In this document: piece by piece, positions 43,934 to 60,825 of the stretch
Position numbering within the stretch: the stretch's first letter is position 1
Layout of the letters: every line of letters starts with the position of its first letter
Source: an uncultured Verrucomicrobiota bacterium
Lineage (GTDB): Bacteria; Verrucomicrobiota; Verrucomicrobiia; Limisphaerales; JADLHS01
Reading direction: 5' to 3'
NCBI GenBank assembly: GCA_903828255.1
Contig: CAIKLQ010000501.1
Location: forward strand, 1-64,000
DNA length: 64,000 bases
Program-made: the position numbers and the translations under genes
The notes under the pieces: generated by a model
Told to the model about the DNA's origin: nothing
What the model saw: only the letters and a program-made list of their open reading frames with translations
Database searches by the model: none

Positions 43934-46900
43934 ATGGACGTATTTAACTTTCGCAATCGAATCATCGAGGACTACAGCGGCTACGTTTCGAGCTTTATCT
44001 CCATCGCGCAATCACGCCTGCGTGAGTTCGTGGATCGCTGCTTTAAGTCCGGCTCCCTGTGGCCCGATCCGCTGATTCAACTGAACCCGACATTCAAGCC
44101 GGGCATGACCGTGGCGGAATTGGTGCAGGAAGATGTGCTCGCAACCGGCTGCACCAAGGTTTTCCGGCGCGATAAAACGGCGGCGGTCGGCAGCGGTGAA
44201 GACCTGCTTTTTCACCAGCATCAGGAAGACGCGATCCGCAAAGCAAAGGAGGGGCGCAACTACGTGCTGACGACCGGCACCGGTTCCGGCAAGAGTCTTT
44301 CTTACATCGTCCCGATTGTGGACCACGTTCTCCGCGCCGGCTCGGGGCGCGGCATTCAGGCCATTATCATCTACCCGATGAACGCGCTGGCCAACAGCCA
44401 GTTCGGGGAGCTGGAAAAGTTCCTGAAGCTCGGATTCGCTGGCGGCCAGGGTCCGGTCACCTTTGAGCGCTACACCGGACAGGAAGATGAGGAAACGCGC
44501 ACGCGGATCATTGCCACGCCGCCGGACATCCTGCTGACGAATTACGTCATGCTGGAATTGATTCTCACCCGGCCGCGCGAGAAAAAACTCATCGCCTCCG
44601 CCAAGGGCTTGAAGTTTCTGGTGCTCGACGAACTTCACACCTACCGCGGTCGCCAGGGCGCGGATGTCGCCCTCCTGTTGCGCCGCGTGCGCGAATTGCT
44701 CAATGCCGATGCGATGCAGTGTGTCGGCACCTCCGCGACATTGGCGGGCCGTGGCTCCTGGTCGGAACAGTGTGCGGATGTCGCCAAGCTTGCCACTCGC
44801 CTGTTCGGCGACGAGGTCGCCGGCAGCGACATTATCGGTGAAACTTTGGAGCGCGCCACTGCTCCCATTGACGAAACGAACGCCGACGATGTCGCCGCGC
44901 TCAGCGCGGTGTTCGCCCCCAATGCCCGACACCTGCCGGAAACGTTTGATCAACTCGCGGCGGATCCCGTCGCCCGCTGGGTCGAAGGAACTTTTGGCAT
45001 CGTCCCGCTGGCGGGTCGTCTCGTTCGTTCGCCCTCCATCCCCTTGACCGGCAAAAATGGCGCTGCCGAGCGTCTCGCCAAACTCACCGGCGCATCCACC
45101 GAACGCTGCAAGGAAGTTGTTGCGGCGACGCTCCTCGCTGGGGCCACCCGCATCCGGCATCCACGCACGGGATTTCCCGTCTTCGCGTTCCGGCTGCATC
45201 AGTTCATTAGTCGTGGCGACACGCTTTACGCCACCGTTGAAACCCCGGAGCAACGCTATCTCACCATTCACGGCCAGATTTATTCGCCGGAAGACCGCAG
45301 CAAGATTTTGCTTCCGCTCTGTTTCTGCCGCGAATGCGGGCAGGAATATTATTCCGTGTATCTCGCCAAGGACCCGCAGACGGGCGTGCAGAAGTTTCTC
45401 AGTCGCGAGGCCCACGAACGCACCGAGGTCGTCGGCCAGAAGCAGGGCCTCCTCTATATCAACCCGTCGAAACCGTGGCCGCGTGATACGGAAATGGAAG
45501 CGCAGCTTGCCTGGCTGCCCACGGACTGGGTCGAGGAACGCAACGGCAAGCGGCAGGTGATCGCCTCCCGGCGCGAACGGATGCCGCGACATTACGTCGT
45601 GAAACCGGACGGCTCCATCGGTGCGGACGGTCTGGATGCCGCCTTCATCCCGGTGCCCTTCATGTTCTGCCTCGGCTGCGGCGTGTCGCACACCGCGCGG
45701 CAGCGTTCTGATTTTTCCAAGCTCGGCACCCTCGGCTCGGAAGGCCGGAGCACCGCGACCACCATCCTGACCACTTCGGCGGTGGCCGGCCTGCAACGCG
45801 AGGAGACGATCAAGCCCGAAGCGCGCAAGTTGCTCAGTTTCACCGACAATCGCCAGGACGCCTCACTGCAATCCGGCCACCTCAACGATTTCATCGAAGT
45901 CGGGCTGCTTCGCGGCGCGATCTACAAGGCGGCCGTGGCGGCTGGTGCCGATGGCTTGCGCGACGACACCATCAGCCAGAAAGTCACAACCGCACTCGGA
46001 CTGCGGTTCGAGGATTATGCCAAAGATCCCACCATCAAATATGGCCGGGACAAGGTGGAAACCGCCCTGCGCGATGTCGTGGGTTATCGGGTATATCGCG
46101 ACCTGCGGCGCGGCTGGCGCGTGAACGCGCCGAACTTAGAGCAGTGCGGCCTGATCGAAATTGATTACGCCGAACTCGACGCCGTTTCCGGCGACACCCC
46201 CCTGTGGACCGCTTTGCATCCGGTGCTCGGCAATGCCAGCGCCGAGACGCGCAAGGTCGTTTGCCGCACCCTTCTCGATTTCATACGGCGCGATCTCTGC
46301 ACCGAGGTGGACTACCTCGACCGCGATACCCAGGACCGAATCAAGCGCAACAGCTTTAACGAGCTTCGCGACCCGTGGTCGTTTGACCCGGTTGAAAAAC
46401 TCGACCAGCGGAAAATGGCGTTTCCCTGTTCCAAACAGGACGATTCTCCCGAACTGGAGGCATCCTATATTTCCGCCCTTGGCGGCTTCGGCTTATTTCT
46501 TCGCTCGGCAAACACGTTCCCGGGCCAGCCCAAGCCCGATGTCGCCACCACCAAAGACCTAATCTGCGCCTTGTTTGAGGGGTTACGGCAGGCAAACATC
46601 GTCCGCGAATGTGTGCCGAAGGGCGAGCGCGCCCCCGTGCCGGGTTATCGCATCAATTCCGGCGCCCTCATCTGGCGCGCGGGCGATGGCACCAAGGCTT
46701 ACCACGACCGCATCCGCATGCCCACCGCTTCAGCCACCGGCAGCACGCCCAATAAATTCTTCGTCGAACTGTTCCGTTCGCGCATTCAGCAGATGCGCGG
46801 CGTTTCTTCGCGGGAACACACCGCGCAGGTGCCCGGTCCACTTCGGATCCAACGCGAAACCGATTTTCGTTCGGCCAAACTGCCCATCCTTTTCTGTTCG

Positions 46901-49150
46901 CCGACGATGGAACTCGGAATCGACATCAAGGATTTGAACGCGGTCAATCTGCGCAACGTCCCGCCCACGCCAGCCAACTACGCTCAGCGCAGCGGGCGCG
47001 CCGGTCGCAGTGGTCAACCCGCGCTGGTGTTCGCCTACTGCTCGTTCGGGAGCCCGCACGACCAGTATTTCTTCAAGCATCCCGAACTCATGGTTTCCGG
47101 CCAGGTGCAGACGCCACGGCTCGACGTGGCCAATGAAGACCTAATTCGGTCGCACATCCACGCCGTCTGGTTGCGCGAAGCAGACCTCGATCTCGGCAAC
47201 ACACCCGGTGACCTCATTGTTCTAGGCGGCGACCCGCCCACCTTGGAGTTGCTCCCGGACGTGAAGAACAAGGTCCGCAGCCAGACCGCTGCCCAGCAGG
47301 CGCGCGTCCGCGCCCAGGAGGTGCTCGACGCACTCAGCCCGTATCTGGCGAGTGCCCCGTGGTATTCCGCCGGCTGGCTTGATGAAGTGTTGCGCGGTAT
47401 CCCGCAGGCGTTTGAGGCTGCGCTGGAACGCTGGCGTTTTCTTTACCGCACCGCGCGCAATCAGGCCGACGAGCAGCATCGCATTATTCTGGATCACTCG
47501 CGTCCGCAGGATCACGAAAACGCCAAGCGTCTGCGTCAGGAGGCGGAAGCCCAACTCAAGCTGCTCACCGACAAGCAGAGCGTCGTTCAATCAGACTTTT
47601 ACAGCTATCGCTATTTTGCCAGCGAAGGCTTTCTGCCCGGTTACAATTTCCCGCGACTCCCGCTTTCGGCCTTTATCCCCGGCCGGCGCACCGCCCAGGA
47701 GGCCGAGGAGTTCATCTCCCGACCGCGTTTCCTCGCCATCTCGGAGTTTGGCCCCGGCGCACTTATCTATCACGAGGGCGCACGGTATCAGGTCACGCGT
47801 GTCATGATGCCGATGCAGGAGGGTGCCACCGGCGACTTGCCAACCTCAAAACTCATCGTGTGCAGTGCCTGTGGTTATCTGCATCCGGTGCTGAAGGAGC
47901 CTGGCCCGTCGAATTGCGAACGCTGCAAGCAGGCATTCGAGGCCAAGGACATTTGGTCAAATATGTTCCGTCAACAAAACGTCGTCACTCGGCGGCGCGA
48001 GCGCATCAATTGTGATGAAGAGGAACGCCTCCGCCTCGGTTACGAAATCAAAACCGGCGTGCGCTTCGCCGAGCGCGATGGCCGACCACTCTTTCGCACC
48101 GCGCGCCTGCTCCTCGGGAGTGAACTCTTTGCCGAGTTGCAATACGGCGATGCCGCCGAATTGTGGCGCGTGAATCTCGGTTGGTCGCGCCGTGAGAACA
48201 AGGAGGACCGTGGTTTCTGGCTGGATGTCGAGCAGCGGCGTTGGACCAAGCGCGCCATTGACCCGGATGACGAGGATGAAAATAACGGCAAAGCACCCGC
48301 CCGCGTCCAGAAGGTTATTCCGTTTGTCAAAGACCGCCGGAACAGTCTGGTCATTGCGCTGGCCAATGAGTCGGATATGAACGTCATGGCTTCGCTTGAA
48401 GCCTCGCTCAAACGCGCCATCCAGATCGAATATCAACTCGAAGATTCCGAGTTGGCCACTGAGGCGCTCCCCACGCGGCAGAACCGTCGCCATCTTCTCT
48501 TTTATGAGGCGGCGGAGGGTGGAGCCGGTGTGCTGCGGCAGTTGGTAGAAGATCCAAAAGCATGGACCCGGATCGCACGGCGGGCTTTGGAATTGTGCCA
48601 CTTCAATCCCGATACCGGCGCTGATCTCGGCAAGGCCGAACACGCCCAGGAAAAATGTCAGGCCGCCTGCTACGACTGTTTGCTGAGCTACTTTAATCAG
48701 CCTGATCACGAATCTTTGGACCGGCACTGCGTCAAAGACCTGCTGCAACAGATCATGACCGGCACAATGGAACCGTCGCCGGTCGAAATTCCCCGCCCTG
48801 AACATCTCGCCAGGTTGAAAAAACTCTGTGACACCGGCCTTGAAAAGCAGTTCCTCGATTTTCTGGACGAACACAGCCTCCGGTTGCCTGAGCGCGCCCA
48901 GCACTATTACGAAAAGTTCGGCACCCGCCCCGATTTCAGTTACACGGGCGAGAACCCGGCGTTCATCTATGTGGATGGCCCGCCGCACGATTTCCCGGAG
49001 CGCCAGTCTCGTGATACCGCTCAGAACTCGACCCTCAAGGCTGAGGGCATCACGGTCATTCGCTTCCATCACGCTGCGGATTGGGCATCGGTCGTCGCCC
49101 AGTATCCGAGTGTCTTCGGCAATTTAGGCACCACCGGAGGCGCAAAATGA
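43934..49150 (+). CDS. DEAD/DEAH helicase-DUF1998 fusion with C-terminal nuclease-like domain
   Basis: This 1738-residue protein has a superfamily 2 helicase (GTGSGKS at 115-121, DELH box 232-235, motif [13 protein letters not shown] near 1016), long inserts, and a DUF1998 region near 1530-1610 with the Cys-rich end [15 protein letters not shown] (a zinc-iron site in MrfA-like proteins). The final 90 residues ([22 protein letters not shown]) resemble a Vsr/DUF559-type endonuclease. DISARM splits helicase (DrmA) and DUF1998 (DrmB) into two genes, while Druantia DruE fuses them; this single chain with an added nuclease is intermediate. It heads a five-gene chain with 4-bp overlaps and should translocate on foreign DNA. 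Confidence 0.85.
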   Translation: MDVFNFRNRIIEDYSGYVSSFISIAQSRLREFVDRCFKSGSLWPDPLIQLNPTFKPGMTVAELVQEDVLATGCTKVFRRDKTAAVGSGEDLLFHQHQEDAIRKAKEGRNYVLTTGTGSGKSLSYIVPIVDHVLRAGSGRGIQAIIIYPMNALANSQFGELEKFLKLGFAGGQGPVTFERYTGQEDEETRTRIIATPPDILLTNYVMLELILTRPREKKLIASAKGLKFLVLDELHTYRGRQGADVALLLRRVRELLNADAMQCVGTSATLAGRGSWSEQCADVAKLATRLFGDEVAGSDIIGETLERATAPIDETNADDVAALSAVFAPNARHLPETFDQLAADPVARWVEGTFGIVPLAGRLVRSPSIPLTGKNGAAERLAKLTGASTERCKEVVAATLLAGATRIRHPRTGFPVFAFRLHQFISRGDTLYATVETPEQRYLTIHGQIYSPEDRSKILLPLCFCRECGQEYYSVYLAKDPQTGVQKFLSREAHERTEVVGQKQGLLYINPSKPWPRDTEMEAQLAWLPTDWVEERNGKRQVIASRRERMPRHYVVKPDGSIGADGLDAAFIPVPFMFCLGCGVSHTARQRSDFSKLGTLGSEGRSTATTILTTSAVAGLQREETIKPEARKLLSFTDNRQDASLQSGHLNDFIEVGLLRGAIYKAAVAAGADGLRDDTISQKVTTALGLRFEDYAKDPTIKYGRDKVETALRDVVGYRVYRDLRRGWRVNAPNLEQCGLIEIDYAELDAVSGDTPLWTALHPVLGNASAETRKVVCRTLLDFIRRDLCTEVDYLDRDTQDRIKRNSFNELRDPWSFDPVEKLDQRKMAFPCSKQDDSPELEASYISALGGFGLFLRSANTFPGQPKPDVATTKDLICALFEGLRQANIVRECVPKGERAPVPGYRINSGALIWRAGDGTKAYHDRIRMPTASATGSTPNKFFVELFRSRIQQMRGVSSREHTAQVPGPLRIQRETDFRSAKLPILFCSPTMELGIDIKDLNAVNLRNVPPTPANYAQRSGRAGRSGQPALVFAYCSFGSPHDQYFFKHPELMVSGQVQTPRLDVANEDLIRSHIHAVWLREADLDLGNTPGDLIVLGGDPPTLELLPDVKNKVRSQTAAQQARVRAQEVLDALSPYLASAPWYSAGWLDEVLRGIPQAFEAALERWRFLYRTARNQADEQHRIILDHSRPQDHENAKRLRQEAEAQLKLLTDKQSVVQSDFYSYRYFASEGFLPGYNFPRLPLSAFIPGRRTAQEAEEFISRPRFLAISEFGPGALIYHEGARYQVTRVMMPMQEGATGDLPTSKLIVCSACGYLHPVLKEPGPSNCERCKQAFEAKDIWSNMFRQQNVVTRRRERINCDEEERLRLGYEIKTGVRFAERDGRPLFRTARLLLGSELFAELQYGDAAELWRVNLGWSRRENKEDRGFWLDVEQRRWTKRAIDPDDEDENNGKAPARVQKVIPFVKDRRNSLVIALANESDMNVMASLEASLKRAIQIEYQLEDSELATEALPTRQNRRHLLFYEAAEGGAGVLRQLVEDPKAWTRIARRALELCHFNPDTGADLGKAEHAQEKCQAACYDCLLSYFNQPDHESLDRHCVKDLLQQIMTGTMEPSPVEIPRPEHLARLKKLCDTGLEKQFLDFLDEHSLRLPERAQHYYEKFGTRPDFSYTGENPAFIYVDGPPHDFPERQSRDTAQNSTLKAEGITVIRFHHAADWASVVAQYPSVFGNLGTTGGAK

Positions 49151-51969
49151 GCTTCGCTCCGGGCACTCTCGTTAAGGCGCGCGGGCGCGAATGGGTCGTG
49201 TTACCGGAATCGGAGGAGGATTTTCTCGTTGTCCGTCCGCTGGGCGGCACGATTCAGGAAACCGCCGGTATTCATTCCCTGCTGGAGTCCGTCACTCCGG
49301 CCACTTTCGCCCCGCCAGCTCAAAACGATCTCGGCGACTTTGTTTCTTGTCGTCTGCTGCGCGATGCCGTGCGTTTTGGTTTCCGTTCGAGTGCCGGCCC
49401 GTTCCGGTCCTTCGGTCGTCTCGCCGTTCAGCCGCGCCCTTATCAGCTAGTGCCGCTCCTCATGGCACTGAAGCTCGACCCCATCCGGTTGCTTATCGCG
49501 GACGACGTGGGCATCGGCAAAACCATCGAAGCGTGTTTGGTCGCGAGGGAAATGTTAGATCGCGGTGAGATCACCCGGCTCTGCGTCCTGTGTCCGCCCC
49601 ATCTCGCCGAGCAGTGGCAAAAGGAACTCGCCAGCAAATTTAACATCGCGGTCGAGCTGGTTCTTTCAAGCACGGCACGACGTCTCGAAAAAAATCTGCG
49701 CTCTGACCAGTCCATCTTCGATGTCTATCCGTTTGTCGTCGTCTCCATGGATTTCATCAAGGCCGACCGCCGCCGCCACGATTTTCTGCGCACCTGCCCG
49801 GATTTCGTCATCGTGGACGAAGCCCACACGTGCGCGTCCTCCGCCGAGGGCCGTGGCGCCGCTCATCAGCGGCACGAGCTTCTGGCGAAGCTCGCCGAAA
49901 AACCGGAGCGCCATCTCGTGCTCGTCACCGCCACGCCGCACAGCGGCAACGAGGGCGCGTTTCGTTCCTTGCTCACGCTGCTCACGCCCGCTTTCAAAAA
50001 TTTGCCGGACGACCTCTCCGGCCCGGACAAGGCGATCCACCGCCGTCACCTCGCTGCTCATCTCGTCCAGCGCCGCCGCGCTGACTTGCGACATTTTCTT
50101 CAGCGCGACACGCCTTTCCCCGAACGTCTGGACACGGAAGCGCACTACGAACTCAGCCCCGCTTACAAGGCGCTCTTCGAGAAGGTGCTCGACTACGCTC
50201 GCGAAACCGTCACCGACGCGTCCGGCGGCGCACTGCATCAGCGGGTCCGCTGGTGGTCTGCGCTATCGCTGCTTCGCGCCATGGCCAGCAGTCCTGCCGC
50301 CGCTGCCGCCACGCTCACGGAACGCTCAAATGTGCTTGAAGCGGCTGACACCACTGCCGCCGATGAACTTGGGCGCAAGTCTGTGCTCGATGCCACTGAA
50401 GACCTCGGCGACGAAGCCTCGGATGTCGCGCCCGGTGCCGACCCGGAAAAGGAGGGTGACAATCCCGTGCGCCGGCGTCTGCTCGCCTTCGCCCGTGAAG
50501 CGAAAAAATTGTGCGGCGATGAGGATTACAAACTCACCAAACTCCTCCCGCGCATTCAGTCCCTGCTCAATGAAGGTTTCAAGCCCATCATTTTCTGTCG
50601 CTTCATCCAAACGGCCGAATATGTCGCGGCGGAGTTGCGCGACCGGCTCAAAAAAGTGGAGGTCACCTGCATCACCAGCCAGCTTGCGCCCGAGGAGCGC
50701 GCTGCCCGGATCGAAACTTTGGAGGGTAACGACGCCGTCGCCCGCATTCTCGTCTGCACCGACTGTCTGAGTGAAGGCATCAACCTCCAGGAAAAATTCG
50801 ACGCCGTGGTCCACTACGACCTTTCGTGGAATCCGACGCGGCACGAGCAGCGCGATGGCCGCGTGGATCGTTACGGCCAGACCAATGCGAAAAAACAGGT
50901 CCGCATCCTGACCTATTACGGCACGGACAATCAGATTGACGGGATCGTCCTCGATGTCCTGCTGCGCAAGCATCAGAAAATTCGTAACGCTCTTGGCGTT
51001 TCGGTGCCGATGCCTGTGGACAGCGAGCAGGTCGTCAAAGCCGTGTTCGAGGGTTTGTTGCTGCGCGGCCAGTCTGGCAAACAATCCGACGCTGTGCTGC
51101 CGGGATTCGACGAATACTTTCGCCCGCAGAAACAGCAGCTCCACGAACAATGGGAAGCCGTCGCCGACCGCGAGAAACGCTCGCGCACGATGTTCGCCCA
51201 GGAATCCATCAAGTTTGATGAGGTTGGCGCCGAGTTGGCTGCCGCCGAGCACGCCATCGGCTCGCCGGCTGAAATCTCCAATTTCTTCCGGTCCACGCTC
51301 ACGCTTTCCGGCGCGGTGGTGAATGACGAAGCCATTCTCAAGACCGATCTGGCAGGACTCAAGCCCGCCGTCCGCGAGGCGCTCGGGGGTGCCACCCGTC
51401 TGGAAGTCGCGTTCGAGCCGGTTGCCGCCAAGAATGTCACGCTGTTGCACCGCACGCACCCGCTCGTTGAGGGTCTCGCCTCCTATGTTCTAAACTCCGC
51501 GCTCGACCCCTTGCTCGGCGGTCTCGCCCGGCGCGCGGGTGTCATCCGCTCGAAGACCGTGACTACGCGCACGGTTCTGATGCTCTTGCGGCTCCGCTTT
51601 CACATTGTCACCACCACGCGCGAAGGCGAACGCCATTTGCTCGCCGAAGATGCGCTGCTCACCGCTTTCACCGGCGACCCGGCCGCCCCGCAATGGCTGC
51701 CGGAAGTTGACGCGGAAAAACTCATCGCGGTGAAGCCGGACGCCAGCGTGCCGCCGGACATTGCCATTCACCAGCTCGCTTCCGTCACAGATCATTTGCC
51801 CGGCATGATTCCGATGCTCGACGAGTTTGCCAACAAGCGTGGACAAGAACTTCTCGAAGCCCATCGTCGCGTCCGCAGCGCTGCTGGTGCCAAGGGCAGC
51901 TACCGCATTGATCACAGTCCGCCGGATGTGCTCGGCATCTATATCTTCCTCCCCGTTACGAAGCTATGA
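49147..51969 (+). CDS. SNF2-family helicase (DrmD-like)
   Basis: The 940-residue protein is an SNF2-type ATPase: DDVGIGKT (119-126, normally DEMGLGKT), DEAH box at 224-227, TATPHSGN, a C-terminal helicase lobe with SEGINLQ and [10 protein letters not shown] (motif VI). The early region before residue 110 is a small beta domain. This is the layout of DrmD in class 1 DISARM and of related defence helicases. The ATG overlaps the stop of the upstream gene. A C-terminal third (from about 600) is of unknown fold and may bind partners or DNA. Confidence 0.85.
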   Translation: MSFAPGTLVKARGREWVVLPESEEDFLVVRPLGGTIQETAGIHSLLESVTPATFAPPAQNDLGDFVSCRLLRDAVRFGFRSSAGPFRSFGRLAVQPRPYQLVPLLMALKLDPIRLLIADDVGIGKTIEACLVAREMLDRGEITRLCVLCPPHLAEQWQKELASKFNIAVELVLSSTARRLEKNLRSDQSIFDVYPFVVVSMDFIKADRRRHDFLRTCPDFVIVDEAHTCASSAEGRGAAHQRHELLAKLAEKPERHLVLVTATPHSGNEGAFRSLLTLLTPAFKNLPDDLSGPDKAIHRRHLAAHLVQRRRADLRHFLQRDTPFPERLDTEAHYELSPAYKALFEKVLDYARETVTDASGGALHQRVRWWSALSLLRAMASSPAAAAATLTERSNVLEAADTTAADELGRKSVLDATEDLGDEASDVAPGADPEKEGDNPVRRRLLAFAREAKKLCGDEDYKLTKLLPRIQSLLNEGFKPIIFCRFIQTAEYVAAELRDRLKKVEVTCITSQLAPEERAARIETLEGNDAVARILVCTDCLSEGINLQEKFDAVVHYDLSWNPTRHEQRDGRVDRYGQTNAKKQVRILTYYGTDNQIDGIVLDVLLRKHQKIRNALGVSVPMPVDSEQVVKAVFEGLLLRGQSGKQSDAVLPGFDEYFRPQKQQLHEQWEAVADREKRSRTMFAQESIKFDEVGAELAAAEHAIGSPAEISNFFRSTLTLSGAVVNDEAILKTDLAGLKPAVREALGGATRLEVAFEPVAAKNVTLLHRTHPLVEGLASYVLNSALDPLLGGLARRAGVIRSKTVTTRTVLMLLRLRFHIVTTTREGERHLLAEDALLTAFTGDPAAPQWLPEVDAEKLIAVKPDASVPPDIAIHQLASVTDHLPGMIPMLDEFANKRGQELLEAHRRVRSAAGAKGSYRIDHSPPDVLGIYIFLPVTKL

Positions 51970-52408
51970 GCCGCAAATGGATCATTCCTGAATGCCTTCA
52001 GTCTAAAGTGACTGACGAAGATGTTTTTCGTGATTGGCTCACGCGAAAGGCACGCAGTATTCGCAGGCGGGACAATAAAAGAGATCTCAAGGTGCTTTCC
52101 CAAAGCGGCACCAAACAAGCGATAATAGACGCCATAGAACAGTCCGCCGGTCGCGACTACTTCACTGGAGAGGCGCTCGATTGGGCATCTATCAGCAGGT
52201 GGAATAACGAGGATGCCAAACGAGGCGGTGCGAAATATCGCAAAGCATTTTGGCATCTGCCGACCGTGGACCACGATCATGATAAGGCGGGTAAGCCGGT
52301 GTTCCGCCTCTGTTCCTGGCGGATGAATGATTCCAAGAATGACCAGAGCATTGCGGAATTTTTGCAACTCGCGGCGCGAGTCCAAAAGCATCGCGGAGGA
52401 AGGCACTC

Positions 52409-52412
<4 letters not shown>
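51966..52412 (+). CDS. HNH-type endonuclease
   Basis: The 148-residue protein has an HNH-like core: a strand with YFTGEALDW (65-73), a TVDHDHDK segment (T100, D102, H103, D104) supplying the general base and metal ligand, and a helix with NDSKNDQS (Asn121, Lys124, Asn125). There are no zinc Cys pairs, as in several restriction-type HNH enzymes. N-terminal residues are basic and helical. It overlaps its neighbours by 4 bp on both sides and may provide cleavage activity for the helicase/methylase complex. I know of no such gene in the standard DISARM set. Confidence 0.7.
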
Positions 52413-57090
<4,678 letters not shown>

Positions 57091-57094
<4 letters not shown>

Positions 57095-59076
57095 AGCCAG
57101 ACGACGTAAAGCAAGAGCAGCAACTACTTTTTGACCCGCGTTTCTTGGAGCAATACACGGGGCGAATGCTGCTTCACGATCCTGTCAGCGCAATCGTCGA
57201 GTTGGTGGCCAACGGTTGGGACGCTGGTGCGACGCGAGTCGCGATTGACTGGCCTACTCAGCGTAGTGAGCATCTGCGCGTCACCGACAATGGGGAAGGC
57301 ATGACCGAAGATCAGTTTCTGCGACGCTGGCTTACGTTGTCCTATGATCGCATCAAGGAGCAGGGTTCAACTGTTGCTGTCGTGGGGAGACCAGACCAAG
57401 CACAGCGGGCAGTTTTTGGTCGGAACGGTATTGGCCGGTTTGCTGCGTTTTGCTTTGGCAACGAATACACCGTCGCCACATCGGCAGAGGGACAGAAAGT
57501 TACTTACGCAGTGCGCCGGGGCGTGGCAAAACCAATTGATTTGTCCAAGCGAAGCAAACGCAAGTCATCAAAATCGGGGACGGTGATTGAGGTTGTTCAA
57601 GATGGGCAACAGCCGCTGTCAGCCGAATCAATTCGGTCTGAACTAGGGAAACGATTTCTAACTGACCCAGCCTTTGAAGTTTCCGTAAACTCCGTTCGCG
57701 TTGATTTTGAAGATATTGACCGGAAGGGCGTTGAGGAGTTCCAGGTGGAAATCCCGGACGTTACACCTGTCCGCGTTCTGATGATTGACACCCAACGCAC
57801 AGACCGGACGACGAAGCAACATGGTGTGGCCTGGCATGTGAACGGTCGCTTGGTGGGTAAGTGTGGTTGGAGCGGGAACGGTTTTGATGACATGGTTGAT
57901 GGGCGGAGAATAGAGGCCAAGCGTTTCACGTTCATCATTTTTGCGGACTGCCTTGCCACGACCGACGCAGTGAGGCCGGACTGGAGCGGGTTCAATGAAG
58001 ACAATGAGCTTTACCTGAAGGTGCGAGAGAAGGTGCTTCCGACGCTGCGCGAACGCATCTTGAATCTGGCCAAGGATCGGCGGGACGAAACCACGAAGGA
58101 AGTTCGGCGGGCGAACGCGGCGGTTCTCCGTCAGATGACGCCGTTGAGTCGCGAGAAGTGGAACGAATTTGTTGAGCAGGCGCAGGAAGCCTGCCCCAGT
58201 CTTTCACAGCCGGAACTCCAGAGTTTGTCGGGCGTGCTCGCCAATCTGGAAATTTCCGGTTCACGCTACGCGCTACTACACAAGCTGCACGAGTTGAACC
58301 CCGATCAACTGGATGACCTCCACACGATTTTGCAAGACTGGACGGTGGACATGGCCAAGATCGTCCTCGACGAGTTGCAAGTGCGCCTGAAACTGGTGGA
58401 CGAACTGCTGGCGAAGACCTCGGCCACTGACACGCAAGAAGTTCAGGAACTCCAACCTTTGTTCCATCGTGGCCTTTGGATTTTCGGGCCTGAGTTTGAA
58501 ACCATCGAGTTTACGTCGAACCAGGGCATGAGCACGGTCATTCAGAAGTTGTTTGAGAGGGACATCCAAGGATCACTCAAGCGCCCCGATTTTGTTGTGC
58601 TGCCAGATGGAACGGCGGGCCTTTACTCGTATCCCAAGTATGACGATTCCAACGCAGAGATCGGGGTGGATCGTCTCGTAATTGTGGAACTCAAGCGGCC
58701 TGGGATCGTGGTCGGCGGTGAACAAAAGAACCAGTGCTGGGGATACGTGAAGGAACTTTTTAATAAGGGCTTGCTCGTGGATTATTCCCGCGTCACCTGC
58801 TATGTGCTCGGCTCGCAGATCGAGGCTGCCGAGAGCGGCGAACGCAAGGAGATGAATGATCGTGTGCGTATCCTCCCACTGACGTTCAATACAGTGCTGG
58901 AGCGAGCCAAGAGCCGATTGCTTAAACTTTACGACCGCGTGAAGACTGCCCCGTTCCTCCAGGGGCAAGACATCGAGAGATTCCTGGGCGAGACGGTTGA
59001 GCCTTCAGATGAATTACCCCTTGAGCTGGAGGCGCTGAAACAGGCCGAGGCGGTTGAGGAGAAAAGGGCAGTCTGA
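57091..59076 (+). CDS. GHKL (HSP90-like) ATPase with PD-(D/E)XK-like C-terminus
   Basis: Residues 30-260 form a GHKL ATPase: E37, N41 and D44 in VELVANGWDAGAT, DNGEGM (66-71), and the lid FGRNGIGRFAAF near 112-123. The middle is a helical transducer-like region. The C-terminal part (about 490-600) contains KRPDFVVLPDG and VDRLVIVELKRPG, giving Asp and Glu-x-Lys in the order of a PD-(D/E)XK nuclease, followed by Gln-rich helices. The 661-residue protein resembles ATPase-nuclease fusions in defence loci. It overlaps the methylase gene by 4 bp. ATP-dependent clamping plus cleavage is the likely mode. Confidence 0.75.
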
Positions 59077-59090
59077 CCAGGAGCGCGAAT

Positions 59091-60302
59091 GTGAACCCCG
59101 GAATATACATCAACAAAGAGTCGCCTAAGCCGTCCATGCCGCCGACATCGTTTGACGAGGTGGCGAAAAAGATCGGCCAACAAATCGCCGACGGAATCAT
59201 GGAGCGCATCAAGTCGTTCCCAAAGCGCGAGGCGATCCTGGGCGGGCAGGCAGGCAGAATGGATTCATTGCCGGAAGATATTCTTTGGGACGGGTTGGGA
59301 GAGGAGTCCGCGCCGATCTTTGTCGTTTACAAATTGATCCACGAGGCTTTTTCGAGCGCGCCCCAGTTCTTCCGTTCAGCATTGGTTGAGTTTTTGCGTG
59401 CTCAACCGGAACGGTTTTCTCAGGTGTTCAACCGCGAAACCATCTGGTCCGTCATGGCGGCGCAACCGGTTGCAGAGCGCCCCAAGGCTTGTCCACACGT
59501 TGAGGACATCGTGAAATTTCTGACTCAAATCCAGCGGCGAGGCATTTGGTGGCGCTCGGATGAGGAGATTCGACGCGAGGCGGAAGCCATTTATCAGAGT
59601 CTGAATGCCAAGGATGGCGTCTTCCAAAAGGGGTTTGCGGCATTGCAAGCGTTGCAGCTCGAAAAGGCGCGAGGCATCACCGCCGGCAATCTGCTCCTGT
59701 TAGTGCCCGGCCGGCTCGCGGCTTATGCCGATGAAGTGGTTTCGCTGGGACGGATGGAAAATCTGCCATCGTCAAAGGAGTTGCACGCTCGTGTGGACGA
59801 ATTCACGCGGGATGAACCTAAAGACGTGCGCCATGTGAGCATCCCGCTCGACCTGCTTTATACGATCAAGGAAGACGACTTGTTGCATGTGCGGATTCTG
59901 GTTCGTGCGAAGGCAGATGCCGCTGACCGCGCGGAGATCCGTCGCCGTTCGCTTTATCTCCGCTACTTTCTCCGCAAAGCATTTGCCGGCTACAAGCCGG
60001 AGCAACTCGATCTAAAACTCGCGTTCTATCTGGATTCCGAATCCGCACATTTACCATGGCACGGCAGCGATAGCCTTTTTCACCCAGAAGAATGGATTAA
60101 CCGAAAGTCTTTTTGGAACGATTTGTGCCCCGGAGCAGACCCTGAAAAACTCCTTGGGGTCATCCGTAAGGCCGCGACCACTGCGCTGAACAAGGAGAAC
60201 ATCGTCGCTAAGCTCAAATTGCATTTCAACCGCGTTCGCTCCGCGAAGCCGCCAGCGAATGAGGAGATGTCATTATTTCCAGTTGCGGGGAGCAGGTCGT
60301 GA
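59091..60302 (+). CDS. possible type II restriction-endonuclease-like protein
   Basis: The 403-residue product has no motif I can call firmly. A possible endonuclease core lies in the C-terminal 130 residues (QLDLKLAFYLDSESAHLPWHG without break, at about 303-323), followed by KSFWNDLCPGADPEKLLGVI, which recalls TdeIII-type restriction enzymes. The N-terminal part is helical. The start is GTG 59091, 14 nt after the GHKL gene. Placement beside a methylase and GHKL nuclease supports a restriction role. Alternatives are a partner subunit without cleavage activity. Confidence 0.4.
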   Translation: MNPGIYINKESPKPSMPPTSFDEVAKKIGQQIADGIMERIKSFPKREAILGGQAGRMDSLPEDILWDGLGEESAPIFVVYKLIHEAFSSAPQFFRSALVEFLRAQPERFSQVFNRETIWSVMAAQPVAERPKACPHVEDIVKFLTQIQRRGIWWRSDEEIRREAEAIYQSLNAKDGVFQKGFAALQALQLEKARGITAGNLLLLVPGRLAAYADEVVSLGRMENLPSSKELHARVDEFTRDEPKDVRHVSIPLDLLYTIKEDDLLHVRILVRAKADAADRAEIRRRSLYLRYFLRKAFAGYKPEQLDLKLAFYLDSESAHLPWHGSDSLFHPEEWINRKSFWNDLCPGADPEKLLGVIRKAATTALNKENIVAKLKLHFNRVRSAKPPANEEMSLFPVAGSRS

Positions 60303-60391
60303 AAAATATTGAGACATTTAGTTTTAATCACTGCACCAGGAATGATTGCGACTGCAAAAGAGGAATCAAAGAAGCCTAAAAGCACTGAATT

Positions 60392-60799
60392 ATGAGTGTG
60401 AAAAGTCAGAATATTATGCGCAACGATCTTTCAAATCAGGGGCGAGCACTCCTGAAACTGATCGTGCAACACGCCACAACTGCCGGCTTTGTGCCGGGCG
60501 ACCCAGGCACGTATCTCGGCTACAAGGAATGTTGCGTGGCACTCGGTGCTGCGCCGGCTCACGCGGATTTGCCTTGGGGGCGGTTGTTGCAAAAGCACGG
60601 CCTGAATGATTTGAATGAATGGACTCAGCGACACAATCTTCCGCGGGTCACTGGGTTGATTGTGAATCAGACAGGCGACCGCCAATATTGGCCCGGAGGC
60701 GATTTCTTTGAATCCAATGGGCGTCGGGACATGGATGGCACGTGGTGGGAGGATCAAGCCAAGCAGGCAGCACAAACGAACTGGCAGCCCTTCCTTTAA
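60392..60799 (+). CDS. small conserved-looking protein, 135 aa
   Basis: The 135-residue product has the pattern TYLGYKECCVALG, GRLLQKHGLNDLNEWTQ, LPRVTGLIVNQTG and a Trp-rich C-terminus. I have seen similar short proteins next to restriction or HNH nuclease genes, where a 'LP-LT-L-VVN' strand is conserved. No catalytic motif. ATG 60392 is the first in frame. An 89-bp gap before it could hold an internal promoter. Confidence 0.55.
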   Translation: MSVKSQNIMRNDLSNQGRALLKLIVQHATTAGFVPGDPGTYLGYKECCVALGAAPAHADLPWGRLLQKHGLNDLNEWTQRHNLPRVTGLIVNQTGDRQYWPGGDFFESNGRRDMDGTWWEDQAKQAAQTNWQPFL

Positions 60800-60825
60800 A
60801 TCATAAACAGAATCGTTGCCATTCC

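Noticed and set aside
43501-43947. 148-codon plus-strand frame starting in repeat copy 3
   Set aside because: The first third is repeat sequence, the rest has no family or ribosome site, and it runs into the start of the helicase gene.
44012-45796. 594-codon minus-strand frame
   Set aside because: Antisense to the helicase-DUF1998 gene, whose motifs are intact; long antisense frames are expected with this codon bias.
47957-51459. 371- and 377-codon minus-strand frames
   Set aside because: Both are antisense to the helicase and SNF2 genes and have no recognisable domains.
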